Shown here piece by piece: positions 7,375 through 14,329 of a stretch of DNA of 20,575 nucleotides; position 1 is the stretch's first letter; each line of letters begins with the position of its first letter. Position numbers and translations under genes: made by a program. The stretch spans positions 1 through 20,575 of the forward strand of contig DASTGO010000367.1 in the NCBI GenBank assembly GCA_035719045.1, in the 5' to 3' direction. Origin of the DNA: DASTGO01 sp035719045 (lineage in GTDB: Bacteria > Actinomycetota > Actinomycetes > Actinomycetales > Kineosporiaceae). The notes below the pieces were generated by a model. That model saw nothing but the letters and a program-made list of their open reading frames with translations. It ran no database searches and was not told where the DNA came from.

Positions 7375-8319
7375 GGCTGGCGGGACCTGCCACCGCGGTA
7401 GGGGCACTCCCTCCTCCGTCATGCTCTCCCGTCAGGGAACGGCCCGAGGGGCGCGTTGGTCAGCGTCGGGTCAACGGACGGCAGCCGGAGGTCACCGTCC
7501 GCGCGCCGGCCCGAGAGCCGATGGGTCCCGCGCTGCCACCCGGAGGTCGGCGTCCCACCAGGACGGTAAGGCTTACCTTGGTTCCCGGCGCCCGCGCTCT
7601 GGCCCGCCGGTCCGGACGGGGTGGTCCACGGTCGGGTCCGGGTGTGAGCGGAGTCACCTGGGAGTAGAACGGGCCCATGACGTCCCGCGGAGGCCGACCG
7701 GGGCCGGCCCTCCGCCACTGCGACCAAGGCCCCGCGGCAGGCTCGACCTGTGCGCCCGGCCCTGCTCAGCGGGCCGTACGGGGGCGGCCGGTCTCCCCGG
7801 CACCGGGGTCGTCGCGGACCCCGGCGCCGGGCCTCCCACCCCTGCGACGAAGGCATCGGTACCGATCTGACATCTCCGCAAACAGCCACCACGGGTAGTC
7901 TTCGGCCGTGCACTGGGCTGTCGAGACCACCGGATCGGCCCCCGCCAGCCGGCAGGGGCGGGTTACCGTGGTCTGCCCGCTCCGTGCCGGACGGCTCCCG
8001 GCGGGCCCGGTCCCGGGCTCCCGCCGCAGCCGGCCGGGACCGGGGACCCTTCGCCAGGATCGCCCTCCGGCCCAGGCCGACGAGGTCCGTCCGTGCCGGG
8101 GAACGACAGGGTGAGGGGCGGTCCAGGAACGCAGCACGACGGGGTGCGCTTCGACATGGGGGCACTGTGCTGCCCGGCCGTGGCCTTCAGGGCTCGGCCG
8201 TCAGCGGTACTCCAGGCTGCCGGGGGTGCTGTCCTCGGGCGGTCCTGCCGAGGTTCTGGATGACCGGCCGGCGGGCCGGGGCGGCCGGGTCGGGCGCGAG
8301 GAACGAGGGGGTTGACGTC
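7359..8319. other. 961-bp region without a convincing gene
   Basis: This gap separates the divergent LCP (minus) and PAP2 (plus) genes. Several frames are open on both strands, but their translations are Arg/Pro/Gly/Ser-rich with no hydrophobic core, motif or resemblance to a family, as expected of chance open frames in GC-rich DNA. It must hold promoters for both flanking genes. The one site that stands out is the near-palindrome at 7566-7578. I see no tRNA or transposon remnant. A small RNA or long leader cannot be excluded. Confidence 0.6.
7563..7581. promoter_or_regulatory. Candidate iron box (DtxR/IdeR/DmdR-type operator)
   Basis: The core GGTAAGGCTTACC (7566-7578) is an inverted repeat, GGTAAG/CTTACC around one central base, followed by TT. 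It matches about 12 of 19 positions of the DtxR-family consensus TTAGGTTAGGCTAACCTAA, including the AGG(C)T centre and both GGT/ACC half-sites. It lies about 205 bp upstream of the LCP start and 740 bp upstream of the PAP2 start, so a target gene is not obvious. Confidence 0.4.
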
Positions 8320-9138
8320 ATGCGTCGCGGGTCGGGAGACGACCGCCTGCCGCCCTGGTGGGTGGAGGTACTGGTGGGTGTCGTCGCCTACGTCGCCTAC
8401 CAGCTCGTCCAGGTCCTGGTGACCGGTTCGGCCAGGGCCGCGGTGACGCGTGCCCTCGACCTGTGGTCCTGGGAGCGCACCTTCCACCTTGACCCGGAGA
8501 TCCCTCTCAACCAGCTGCTGTCCGGCCACCATGAGCTGGTGGTCGTCGCGGGCCTGTACTACAGCATGCTGCACTTCCTGGTGACGCCGTCCGTCCTGGT
8601 GTGGCTGCGGCTGCGCCGCCGCCACGTCTACGCCTCGTTGCGCAACACCCTGGTCGGGGCGAGCCTGGTCGCCCTGCTGGTGTTCTGGCTGCTGCCGATG
8701 GCGCCACCGCGGCTGTCCGTCCCGGGCATCATCGACACCCTCAAGGTGGACCAGATCCTGTCCGCCGGGACCCCGTCCTGGCCCGGCTCGCTGGCGAACC
8801 AGTACGCGGCCATGCCGAGCCTGCACGTGGCCTGGTCGGTGTGGGTCGCGCTGGCGCTGGCGGTGGCGATCGGCCGCGGGCCGGGCCGGTACCTGGTGTG
8901 GGCCTACCCGCTGTCCACCACCCTGGTCGTGATCGCCACCGGCAACCACTTCCTGGTCGACGCCGTCGCCGGGACCAGCCTCGTGGCCGGGACCTGGTAC
9001 GTCATCCGGCGCGGCCCGCGCACCGGCCAGCTCGAGCCGGGGCAGGCGGAGGCGGGCGAGTGCAGCTGCACGCCGGTCCCGGACGCCGTCGTCGACAGCC
9101 GGGCCAGTCTGGCCGGGGAAGGGCCCAGCGGGCGGTGA
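8320..9138 (+). CDS. PAP2-superfamily membrane phosphatase/phosphotransferase (PAP2_3, IPC-synthase-like)
   Basis: This 272-residue polytopic protein has about six transmembrane helices. The active-site elements typical of the PAP2_3/AUR1-like branch are AAMPSLHVAW (motif 2 histidine) and TGNHFLVDAVAGT (motif 3 His and Asp). The canonical first motif KxxxxxxRP is not evident, as usual in this branch. Relatives hydrolyse lipid phosphates or transfer phospho-head groups such as inositol phosphate at the outer membrane face. The ATG at 8320 follows GAGGGGG with 8-9 nt spacing; an in-frame ATG at 8260, preceded by GAGG, would add 20 non-hydrophobic residues and cannot be excluded. The stop overlaps the next start in GTGA, so the two are probably translationally coupled. 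Its place next to a mannosyltransferase suggests work on a lipid carrier or glycolipid; that is inference. Confidence 0.88.
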   Translation: MRRGSGDDRLPPWWVEVLVGVVAYVAYQLVQVLVTGSARAAVTRALDLWSWERTFHLDPEIPLNQLLSGHHELVVVAGLYYSMLHFLVTPSVLVWLRLRRRHVYASLRNTLVGASLVALLVFWLLPMAPPRLSVPGIIDTLKVDQILSAGTPSWPGSLANQYAAMPSLHVAWSVWVALALAVAIGRGPGRYLVWAYPLSTTLVVIATGNHFLVDAVAGTSLVAGTWYVIRRGPRTGQLEPGQAEAGECSCTPVPDAVVDSRASLAGEGPSGR

Positions 9139-10907
9139 GCGGGATACCGGGAGCCACGCTGGCCGCAGCCGAACCGGCGGTACCGCGGGTGCTCACACCC
9201 GCCGTGCCGGTGCCGGTCGCGGTTCCCGGTACACCGGCCGCTCCGGAGCCGTTGTTCAGCACACAGCGGCTGTGGGACCTCCTGGCCTGGGCCCTGGAGG
9301 TCCGCCGCCGGCCCGCACTGCTCCTGGAGGCGCTGCGCCGCCCGGCCGTACTGGCCGCCGTCGTCGCCGCGGCCGCCAGCATCGCGGTGATGATCACACT
9401 GCCGCCGGTCGGCGCCGACGTGGCCGCACAGGAGTTCCGGGCCTGGCTGTTCCGCACCCACGGGCCGCTGCTGTGGCAGAACCAGTGGTACGGCGGGCAT
9501 CTGGTCCTCGGCTACAGCGTCGTGTACCCGGCGTTCGCCGCCGTGGTCGGCGTCCGGGTCCTGGGGCTGCTGGCCTGTGTCTGGGGCGCGGCGGCGGCGG
9601 GCGCCCTGTTGCGGCACCGGCTGGCCGCGCTGTGGTTCGCGGCGGCGTTCGTCGGGCAGTTCGTCCAGGGCCAGTACCCCTTCGCGCTCGGGGTGTCCTT
9701 CGGGCTCACCGCGTTGCTGGCGGCCCGGCAGGGCCGGCGCTCGGTGGCCGCCGTCTGCGCCGTGCTGGCCTCCCTGTCCAGCCCGTTGGCCGGGGCCTTC
9801 GTGCTGCTGCTGGCCGTGGCGTGGTGGACCCAGGCCGGCTGGCGGCGCACCTACCCGCTGGCGGCGTCCGGGGTCGGGGTGTGCTTCGGCTGGTTGCTCG
9901 GGGGTGGGGGCTGGTTCCCGTTCCCCGGGATCTCCCTGCTGACCGTGCTGGGGTTCTGCGCCGGAGGGCTGTGGCTGGTCCGGCCGTTGCCGAGGCCGGT
10001 GCTGTGGGGGCTGCTCATGTACGCCGCGGCCTCCCTGGTGGTGTTCTCCTACCCGAACGCCGTCGGGGGGAACATCGCCCGGCTCGGTGCCCTGGCCGGC
10101 GGTCCGCTGGCCGCACTCGTCTTCGACCGGATCGCACGCCGCCGGGTCCTCGTCCTGGTCGCGGTGCCGTTGGTCGTCTGGCAGGCATGGCCGAGCGTGG
10201 GCGCCGTGCTGAACGGGGTCGGAGACCCGTCGAGCCGGGCGTCGTACTACACCGGACTGCGGGCCTTCCTGCACACCCAGAACCCGGCGGCGGGGCGACT
10301 GGAGGTCCCGTCCCTGCGCCAGCACTGGGAGGCCTCGTTCGTCGCGGAGGCCTTCCCGGTGGCGCGCGGCTGGGAGCGGCAGCTGGACCTGCGCAACAAC
10401 TCCGCGGTCTACCGGCCCGATCTCACCGCCGACCAGTTGCACACCTGGCTGCGGGAGTCCGGCGTGGTCCTGGTCGCGCTGCCGGACGCCCCCCTGGACC
10501 CGTGGGCGCGGCAGGAGGCCGAGCTGATCGCGACCGGGCAGCCGTGGCTGGTCCCGGTCTGGCACGACGACCACTGGCGGGTCTTCCGGGTGGCCGACCC
10601 GGCGGGCATGGCCACCGGATCGGCGAAGCTGTCCAAGGTCGGCATCGACACCCTGACCCTGGTGGCCGCCCGCCGCGGGGACACCGTGGTCCGGGTTCGC
10701 TGGAGCCCGTACTGGCGGGTGGCCAGCGGCCCGGCCTGCGTCGGCGCGGACCCCGACGGCTGGCTGCTGGTCCGGGCGTCGGAGCCGGGCAAGGTGGTGA
10801 TCTCGGCGCGGTCGCCGCTGAACCCGTTGACCGCCGACCAGTCGACCGTCTGCGCTCCGCCGCCGGTGCAGCCCGCCGGGGTCCGGGGCCGGGCCACCCC
10901 GATCTGA
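9135..10907 (+). CDS. Polytopic membrane protein, GT-C-like, function unknown
   Basis: The 590-residue product starts at GTG 9135, overlapping the PAP2 stop by 4 nt. After a Pro/Ala-rich N-terminus and an amphipathic stretch, the first helix (AVLAAVVAAAASIAVMITL) leads to an outward loop containing WLFRTHGPLLWQNQWYGGH, then about ten more hydrophobic helices to near residue 360. The last ~230 residues are soluble, with alternating hydrophobic strands (DHWRVFRV, DTVVRVRWSPYWRV), probably extracytoplasmic. The pattern of many helices, an acidic/aromatic first loop and a C-terminal outside domain resembles GT-C membrane glycosyltransferases using polyprenyl-phosphate sugars, but I cannot assign a family. 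Coupling to the PAP2 gene and the MptB-like gene 7 bp downstream supports a role in envelope glycan assembly. Annotating it only as a conserved membrane protein would be the safe choice. Confidence 0.85.
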   Translation: MSGIPGATLAAAEPAVPRVLTPAVPVPVAVPGTPAAPEPLFSTQRLWDLLAWALEVRRRPALLLEALRRPAVLAAVVAAAASIAVMITLPPVGADVAAQEFRAWLFRTHGPLLWQNQWYGGHLVLGYSVVYPAFAAVVGVRVLGLLACVWGAAAAGALLRHRLAALWFAAAFVGQFVQGQYPFALGVSFGLTALLAARQGRRSVAAVCAVLASLSSPLAGAFVLLLAVAWWTQAGWRRTYPLAASGVGVCFGWLLGGGGWFPFPGISLLTVLGFCAGGLWLVRPLPRPVLWGLLMYAAASLVVFSYPNAVGGNIARLGALAGGPLAALVFDRIARRRVLVLVAVPLVVWQAWPSVGAVLNGVGDPSSRASYYTGLRAFLHTQNPAAGRLEVPSLRQHWEASFVAEAFPVARGWERQLDLRNNSAVYRPDLTADQLHTWLRESGVVLVALPDAPLDPWARQEAELIATGQPWLVPVWHDDHWRVFRVADPAGMATGSAKLSKVGIDTLTLVAARRGDTVVRVRWSPYWRVASGPACVGADPDGWLLVRASEPGKVVISARSPLNPLTADQSTVCAPPPVQPAGVRGRATPI

Positions 10908-10914
10908 GTCCGTC

Positions 10915-12447
10915 GTGACCCTCCACCGTCCACAGGAGGCAGGGGCCGGCCCGGCGGTGGAGGAGCCGTCCGCCACCGGATCCGCCACTCAGCCCTCGCC
11001 CCGGGAGCAGGCCGTCCGCCGGGAGCCCTCCGCCCTGCGCTGCGCCCTGATCGGCCTGGTCGGGGCGATCGCCCTCGCGGTGGCCGCGACCGGGGTCGGG
11101 GATCTGCCGGCCACCGGCGCGCTGGGCAACTGGCCCCGGCTGTGGTGGTCCCCGGGACGACCGTGGCCGGCCACCGCTCTGGCGTACTTCGGGCTCGTCG
11201 TCCTCGGCGGCGCCTGGTGGCGGCTGCGGGCGGTGGTCCGTGGGCGTCCGGAGGGGCTGCGGACGGTGCTGCGGACGGCATCCGTCTGGGCGGTCCCGCT
11301 GCTGCTGGCGCCGCCCCTGCAGAGCCGGGACCTCTACAGCTACCTGGCCCAGGGGGTGATGTTCCGGGAGGGCGTCGACCCCTACCGGAACGGTCCGGCG
11401 GCGCTCGGCGGGCCGCTGGCGGCCGACGTGTCACCGATCTGGCAGCACGCCCCCGCGCCCTACGGTCCGGTGTTCCTGGTGGTGGCTGCGGCCGTCACCG
11501 CACTGACCGCCTCGCACATCGTGCTGGCGGTGATCGGGATGCGGCTGGCCATGGCCGCGGCCCTGGCCGGGACGGCGGCCTGCACGGTGGCCCTGGCCCG
11601 GCGGTTCCGGGTTGACCCGGCGGATGCGGTGTGGCTGGCCGTGGCCAACCCGCTGACCCTGGTCCACATCGTGTCCGGGGCGCACAACGACGTGCTCATC
11701 GTGTTCCTGATGGCCGCGGGCGTGCTGCTCGCGGTCCGGGACCGGCCGCTGGCCGCCGCGGTCGTGGTCGGGCTGGCGATCCTGGTGAAGGCTCCGGCCG
11801 GGCTGGCTCTGCTCGTCGTGGTGCCCGCGATGGCCCGGCGGCTGCGGGGGCGGTGGACGATGCCGCGGGCCGCGCTGGCCGTCGGCGCCGCCTGCGGTGC
11901 GACGGTGCTCGCCGTGACCTGGCTGATGGGCACCTGGTACGGCTGGGTGGCGGCGCTGAGCGACACGGCCAAGGTCCGCAACGGGCTGTCCGCGACCACC
12001 GACGCCGGAGTCGTCCTGGACTGGCTGCTCGGGTCGTTCGGCGTGCACGGCTGGAGCAGTGTGCCGGTGCTGCGCGCGGCGGGGCTGGTCACAGCGGTGA
12101 TCCTCATCCCGGTCCTGCTGCTGCGGCACCGGGGGCGCCCGCTGTACGCGCTCGGGCTGATCCTCACGGGTCTGGTCCTGCTCGGGCCGGTGGTGCATCC
12201 CTGGTACCTGCTGTGGGGACTGGTCCCGCTGGCCGCCGCCACCGGGGAGGAGCGGATCCGGGTGGCCGCCGCCTGGGGAAGCCTGGGGCTGGTCGTCTAC
12301 CCGATGCCGTGGGGGGAGGGATTCACCCCGGACCTGCCGCTGGCGGGGATCGGGGTGGCGGTGGCGTTCGCCCTGCTGCTGGCGGCGATGCCCGGTTGGC
12401 GGCGGCGCGCGAGCGGTCCGGCCGGGGTGGCGGCCGCGCAGGCGTGA
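10915..12447 (+). CDS. mptB-like: MptB-like polyprenol-phosphomannose-dependent alpha-1,6-mannosyltransferase
   Basis: The 510-residue integral membrane protein begins at GTG 10915, 7 bp after the previous stop. After a ~40-residue cytosolic segment it has about 12 helices. The first large loop has QSRDLYSYLAQGVM with Asp139 and then GVDPYRNGPAAL and APYGPVFLV, the signature region of the MptB/MptA group of GT-C enzymes. In Corynebacterium and mycobacteria, MptB adds alpha-1,6-mannose from decaprenyl-phosphomannose to the lipomannan core outside the membrane. Streptomyces carry homologues whose product is less clear. Further conserved elements include SGAHNDVLIVFLMAAG and GPVVHPWYLLWGL. The upstream PAP2 and membrane-protein genes probably belong to the same transcript. 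Family is confident; acceptor and linkage are unknown here. Confidence 0.88.
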   Translation: MTLHRPQEAGAGPAVEEPSATGSATQPSPREQAVRREPSALRCALIGLVGAIALAVAATGVGDLPATGALGNWPRLWWSPGRPWPATALAYFGLVVLGGAWWRLRAVVRGRPEGLRTVLRTASVWAVPLLLAPPLQSRDLYSYLAQGVMFREGVDPYRNGPAALGGPLAADVSPIWQHAPAPYGPVFLVVAAAVTALTASHIVLAVIGMRLAMAAALAGTAACTVALARRFRVDPADAVWLAVANPLTLVHIVSGAHNDVLIVFLMAAGVLLAVRDRPLAAAVVVGLAILVKAPAGLALLVVVPAMARRLRGRWTMPRAALAVGAACGATVLAVTWLMGTWYGWVAALSDTAKVRNGLSATTDAGVVLDWLLGSFGVHGWSSVPVLRAAGLVTAVILIPVLLLRHRGRPLYALGLILTGLVLLGPVVHPWYLLWGLVPLAAATGEERIRVAAAWGSLGLVVYPMPWGEGFTPDLPLAGIGVAVAFALLLAAMPGWRRRASGPAGVAAAQA

Positions 12448-12522
12448 CCGCCGGGCGGTGGCCGGGCCACGGCCCCGGCGGATCCGGCACAGGGGACGAG
12501 CTGGGGCACGGAAGGAGCGCAG

Positions 12523-13590
12523 ATGCGGGTGGCACGGCTGCACGGCGCCGGGGACCTGCGGGTCGGTGACGAGCCGGCACCGTGCAGTGACGCGGTCCGC
12601 TCCTACCCGGCGGGGACGGCGGACGACCACTGCCGGGTCCGCATCCTGTCGGCGGGCCTGTGCGGCTCGGACCTGCACTGGTTCACCGAGGGCGCGATCG
12701 GCGACGCCGTCCTGGCCAGGCCGCTGGTCCCGGGACATGAGCTGTCCGGTCTGGTGCTGGACGGCCCGCTGGCGGGAGCCGTGGTGGGCATCGATCCCGC
12801 GGTCCCCTGCGGCCAGTGCCCGGTGTGCCGGCGCGGGGCGGGTCACCTCTGTCCGGACGTCGCGTTCGCCGGGCACGGCGGGGTCGACGGCGGGCTGCAG
12901 GAGGAGCTGGTCTGGCCGCTGGCCCAGCTGCACCGGCTGCCGGACGGGTTCGGGGCCGCGGAGGGCGCCCTGCTGGAACCCCTCGGGGTGGCCGTGCACG
13001 CCCTCGACCTGTCGCATCTGCGGGCGGGCTGCGGCGTGGGCGTGATCGGGTGTGGGCCGATCGGTTTGATGCTGGTCCAGCTCGCCGTGGCGGCCGGTGC
13101 GCAGGTCGCGGCCGTCGAGCCGCTGGCACACCGCAGGGAGGCCGCGCGGCGTGCGGGAGCGGTGGTGGTGTTGCAGCCGCAGGAGCTGTCCCGGGGGCCG
13201 CTGGACGGATGTGAGGTGGTCTTCGAGGTGTCCGGGTCGGACGGCGGGGTGGCGGCGGCCGGCGCCCTCGTCGCCCCGGGCGGGCGGATCGTCCTGGTCG
13301 GGATCCCGGACGGGGACCGGACCACACTGCGCGCGTCCCCGTTCCGTCGCAAGGGCGCCACCCTGGCCTTCGTCCGCCGGATGACCGAGGACGCCTACCG
13401 GCGCGGGATCGGGCTGGCCGGCGACCGGGTGGTCGACCTGTCCTGGCTGACCACGCACAGGTTCCCGCTGGAGCAGGCCGCCGAGGCGTTCGCGGTGGCG
13501 GTGGCCCGGGAAGGGCTCAAGGTGGTCGTCGACGTGACCCCATCCGGCCTGGCGGCCGGGGCGATGCCGGTGATCGGCCGGAGTGAGTGA
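12523..13590 (+). CDS. Zinc-dependent medium-chain dehydrogenase, polyol/iditol type
   Basis: The 355-residue enzyme starts at ATG 12523 behind a near-ideal GGAAGGAG site. The catalytic zinc ligands are in LCGSDLHWF (Cys), GHELSG (His-Glu) and LLEPLGVAVHA (Glu); the four structural-zinc cysteines are present (CGQCPVCRRGAGHLC). A Rossmann segment GVIGCGPIGLM binds NAD(P). The CGSDLHWF followed by a short acidic/Gly loop and PLVPGHE is closest to sorbitol, L-iditol and L-idonate dehydrogenases. It oxidises a secondary alcohol, probably of a sugar or polyol, in the cytosol. It lies 75 bp after the mannosyltransferase gene and may be on the same transcript, though its own strong RBS permits independent expression. 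Its stop lies within the first unit of a 13-bp tandem array. No missing catalytic residue was seen. Substrate is not determinable. Confidence 0.92.
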   Translation: MRVARLHGAGDLRVGDEPAPCSDAVRSYPAGTADDHCRVRILSAGLCGSDLHWFTEGAIGDAVLARPLVPGHELSGLVLDGPLAGAVVGIDPAVPCGQCPVCRRGAGHLCPDVAFAGHGGVDGGLQEELVWPLAQLHRLPDGFGAAEGALLEPLGVAVHALDLSHLRAGCGVGVIGCGPIGLMLVQLAVAAGAQVAAVEPLAHRREAARRAGAVVVLQPQELSRGPLDGCEVVFEVSGSDGGVAAAGALVAPGGRIVLVGIPDGDRTTLRASPFRRKGATLAFVRRMTEDAYRRGIGLAGDRVVDLSWLTTHRFPLEQAAEAFAVAVAREGLKVVVDVTPSGLAAGAMPVIGRSE

Positions 13591-13668
13591 CCGGAGTGAA
13601 CGACCGGAGTGAACGACCGGAGTGAACGATCAGAGTGAACGACCGGAGTGAACGATCAGAGTGAACGA
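13578..13668. repeat. 13-bp tandem repeat array, seven units
   Basis: Seven contiguous 13-bp units follow the form CCGGAGTGAACGA. Unit 1 (13578-13590) ends GAGTGA and holds the dehydrogenase stop. Units 2, 3, 4 and 6 are identical, and units 5 and 7 share the variant TCAGAGTGAACGA. The last unit contains GTG 13661, an alternative start of the next gene. There are no spacers, so this is not a CRISPR. The array could be protein-binding iterons, a leader element, or slippage. Confidence 0.95.
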
Positions 13669-13702
13669 GAGCGTGACGAGCAGCGAGGCGGAGGCTGACC
13701 GC

Positions 13703-14131
13703 ATGACGTCCCCAGAGGCGCAGGAGCCTGAGATCCGGCTCCAGGAGATCGACCCCAGCGGCTGCGCAGCCCTGCTGGCCGCGACGCAGTTCGGCCGGAT
13801 CGCCGTGGTGGAGTTGGGGCGGCCGGTCATCGTCGTCCTCAACCACCTCGTGCTCGGCGGGGACGTCCTGTTCCGGGTGGCCGAGGACAGCCGGCTGGCC
13901 CGGCTCACCGACGGGTACGCGGTGCACGCCTCCTACGAGGTGGACAGTGCCTTCCCGGTGGGGCATGCGGGCTGGTCCGTCATCGCGGTCGGCACCCTGG
14001 GCCGGGAGTCCGACCCGCTGGCCGTCACCGCGGCCCGGGACCAGATCGACGCCTGGGCGGGCGGGCGCCGGGAGACCGTGCTCCGGCTGCGGGTGGAGCA
14101 GTTGACCGGGCGGCGTGCCGGGCATCTCTGA
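13703..14131 (+). CDS. Pyridoxamine 5'-phosphate oxidase-like FMN split-barrel protein
   Basis: The 142-residue product fits the Pyridox_ox_2 group (PF12900): LAATQFGRIAVVELGRPVI, then LNHLVLGGDVLFRV, then YEVDS and GWSVIAVGTLGRE, in the usual order and spacing. These small split-barrel proteins bind FMN, F420 or haem and are often of unknown substrate, despite the pyridoxamine-oxidase name. I chose ATG 13703 because a GGAGG site lies 8 nt before it and family similarity starts soon after. GTG 13661, in the last unit of the 13-bp array, would add 14 residues and is possible. It is transcribed in the same direction as the dehydrogenase, 112 bp away, and is followed at once by a hairpin. Redox partnership with the dehydrogenase is only a guess. 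Confidence 0.85.
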   Translation: MTSPEAQEPEIRLQEIDPSGCAALLAATQFGRIAVVELGRPVIVVLNHLVLGGDVLFRVAEDSRLARLTDGYAVHASYEVDSAFPVGHAGWSVIAVGTLGRESDPLAVTAARDQIDAWAGGRRETVLRLRVEQLTGRRAGHL

Positions 14132-14132
14132 G

Positions 14133-14164
14133 CGCTGTCGTGGCGGCTGCTCCGCCCACGAGCG
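14133..14164 (+). terminator. Imperfect hairpin after the split-barrel gene
   Basis: Starting 1 nt after the stop codon, CGCTGTCGTGGCGG can pair with CCGCCCACGAGCG across a 5-nt loop, with a 2-nt and a 1-nt bulge. It lies between convergent genes, where a terminator is expected. The rest of the 198-bp gap to the giant gene's stop contains a short direct repeat (AACTGAGC at about 14259 and 14275) and nothing else I can name. Confidence 0.5.
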
Positions 14165-14329
14165 GCCGCCCGGCGGAGGCGGTCAGAGCAGCCCGGCATC
14201 GTGGGCTGTGGGTGGCGGTTTCCCTGGCCGCGGGCATCGTCGTGCTGGGTCGCCGGGAACTGAGCCGAAGTGTGAACTGAGCTGACCGGCTGAAGGGGGA
14301 GGTAAGCACCCGGGCTCCCTGTCGGGCAG

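Noticed and set aside
5299..7422. A 707-codon minus-strand frame overlapping the LCP gene
   Set aside because: It is in another phase, its translation is Arg/Pro/His low-complexity, and the LCP motifs are in the frame 5493-7358.
7419..8165. A 248-codon minus-strand frame in the large gap, and several shorter plus-strand frames there
   Set aside because: Composition is Arg/Pro/Gly/Ser-rich with no motif or convincing RBS; frames overlap on both strands without one standing out.
8601..9134. An earlier start for the 590-aa membrane protein, inside the PAP2 gene
   Set aside because: The frame is open upstream, but that part is Arg/Gly/Pro-rich antisense-like sequence overlapping the PAP2 coding region; the GTG at 9135 in the GTGA overlap is the sensible start.
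8904..13458. Long minus-strand open frames (8904-10988, 11431-13458)
   Set aside because: They oppose clear membrane-protein and dehydrogenase genes and encode Gln/Arg/Pro/His-rich sequence with no recognisable domain.
13578..13668. Possible CRISPR array
   Set aside because: The units are 13 bp and contiguous, with no spacers and no cas genes nearby.
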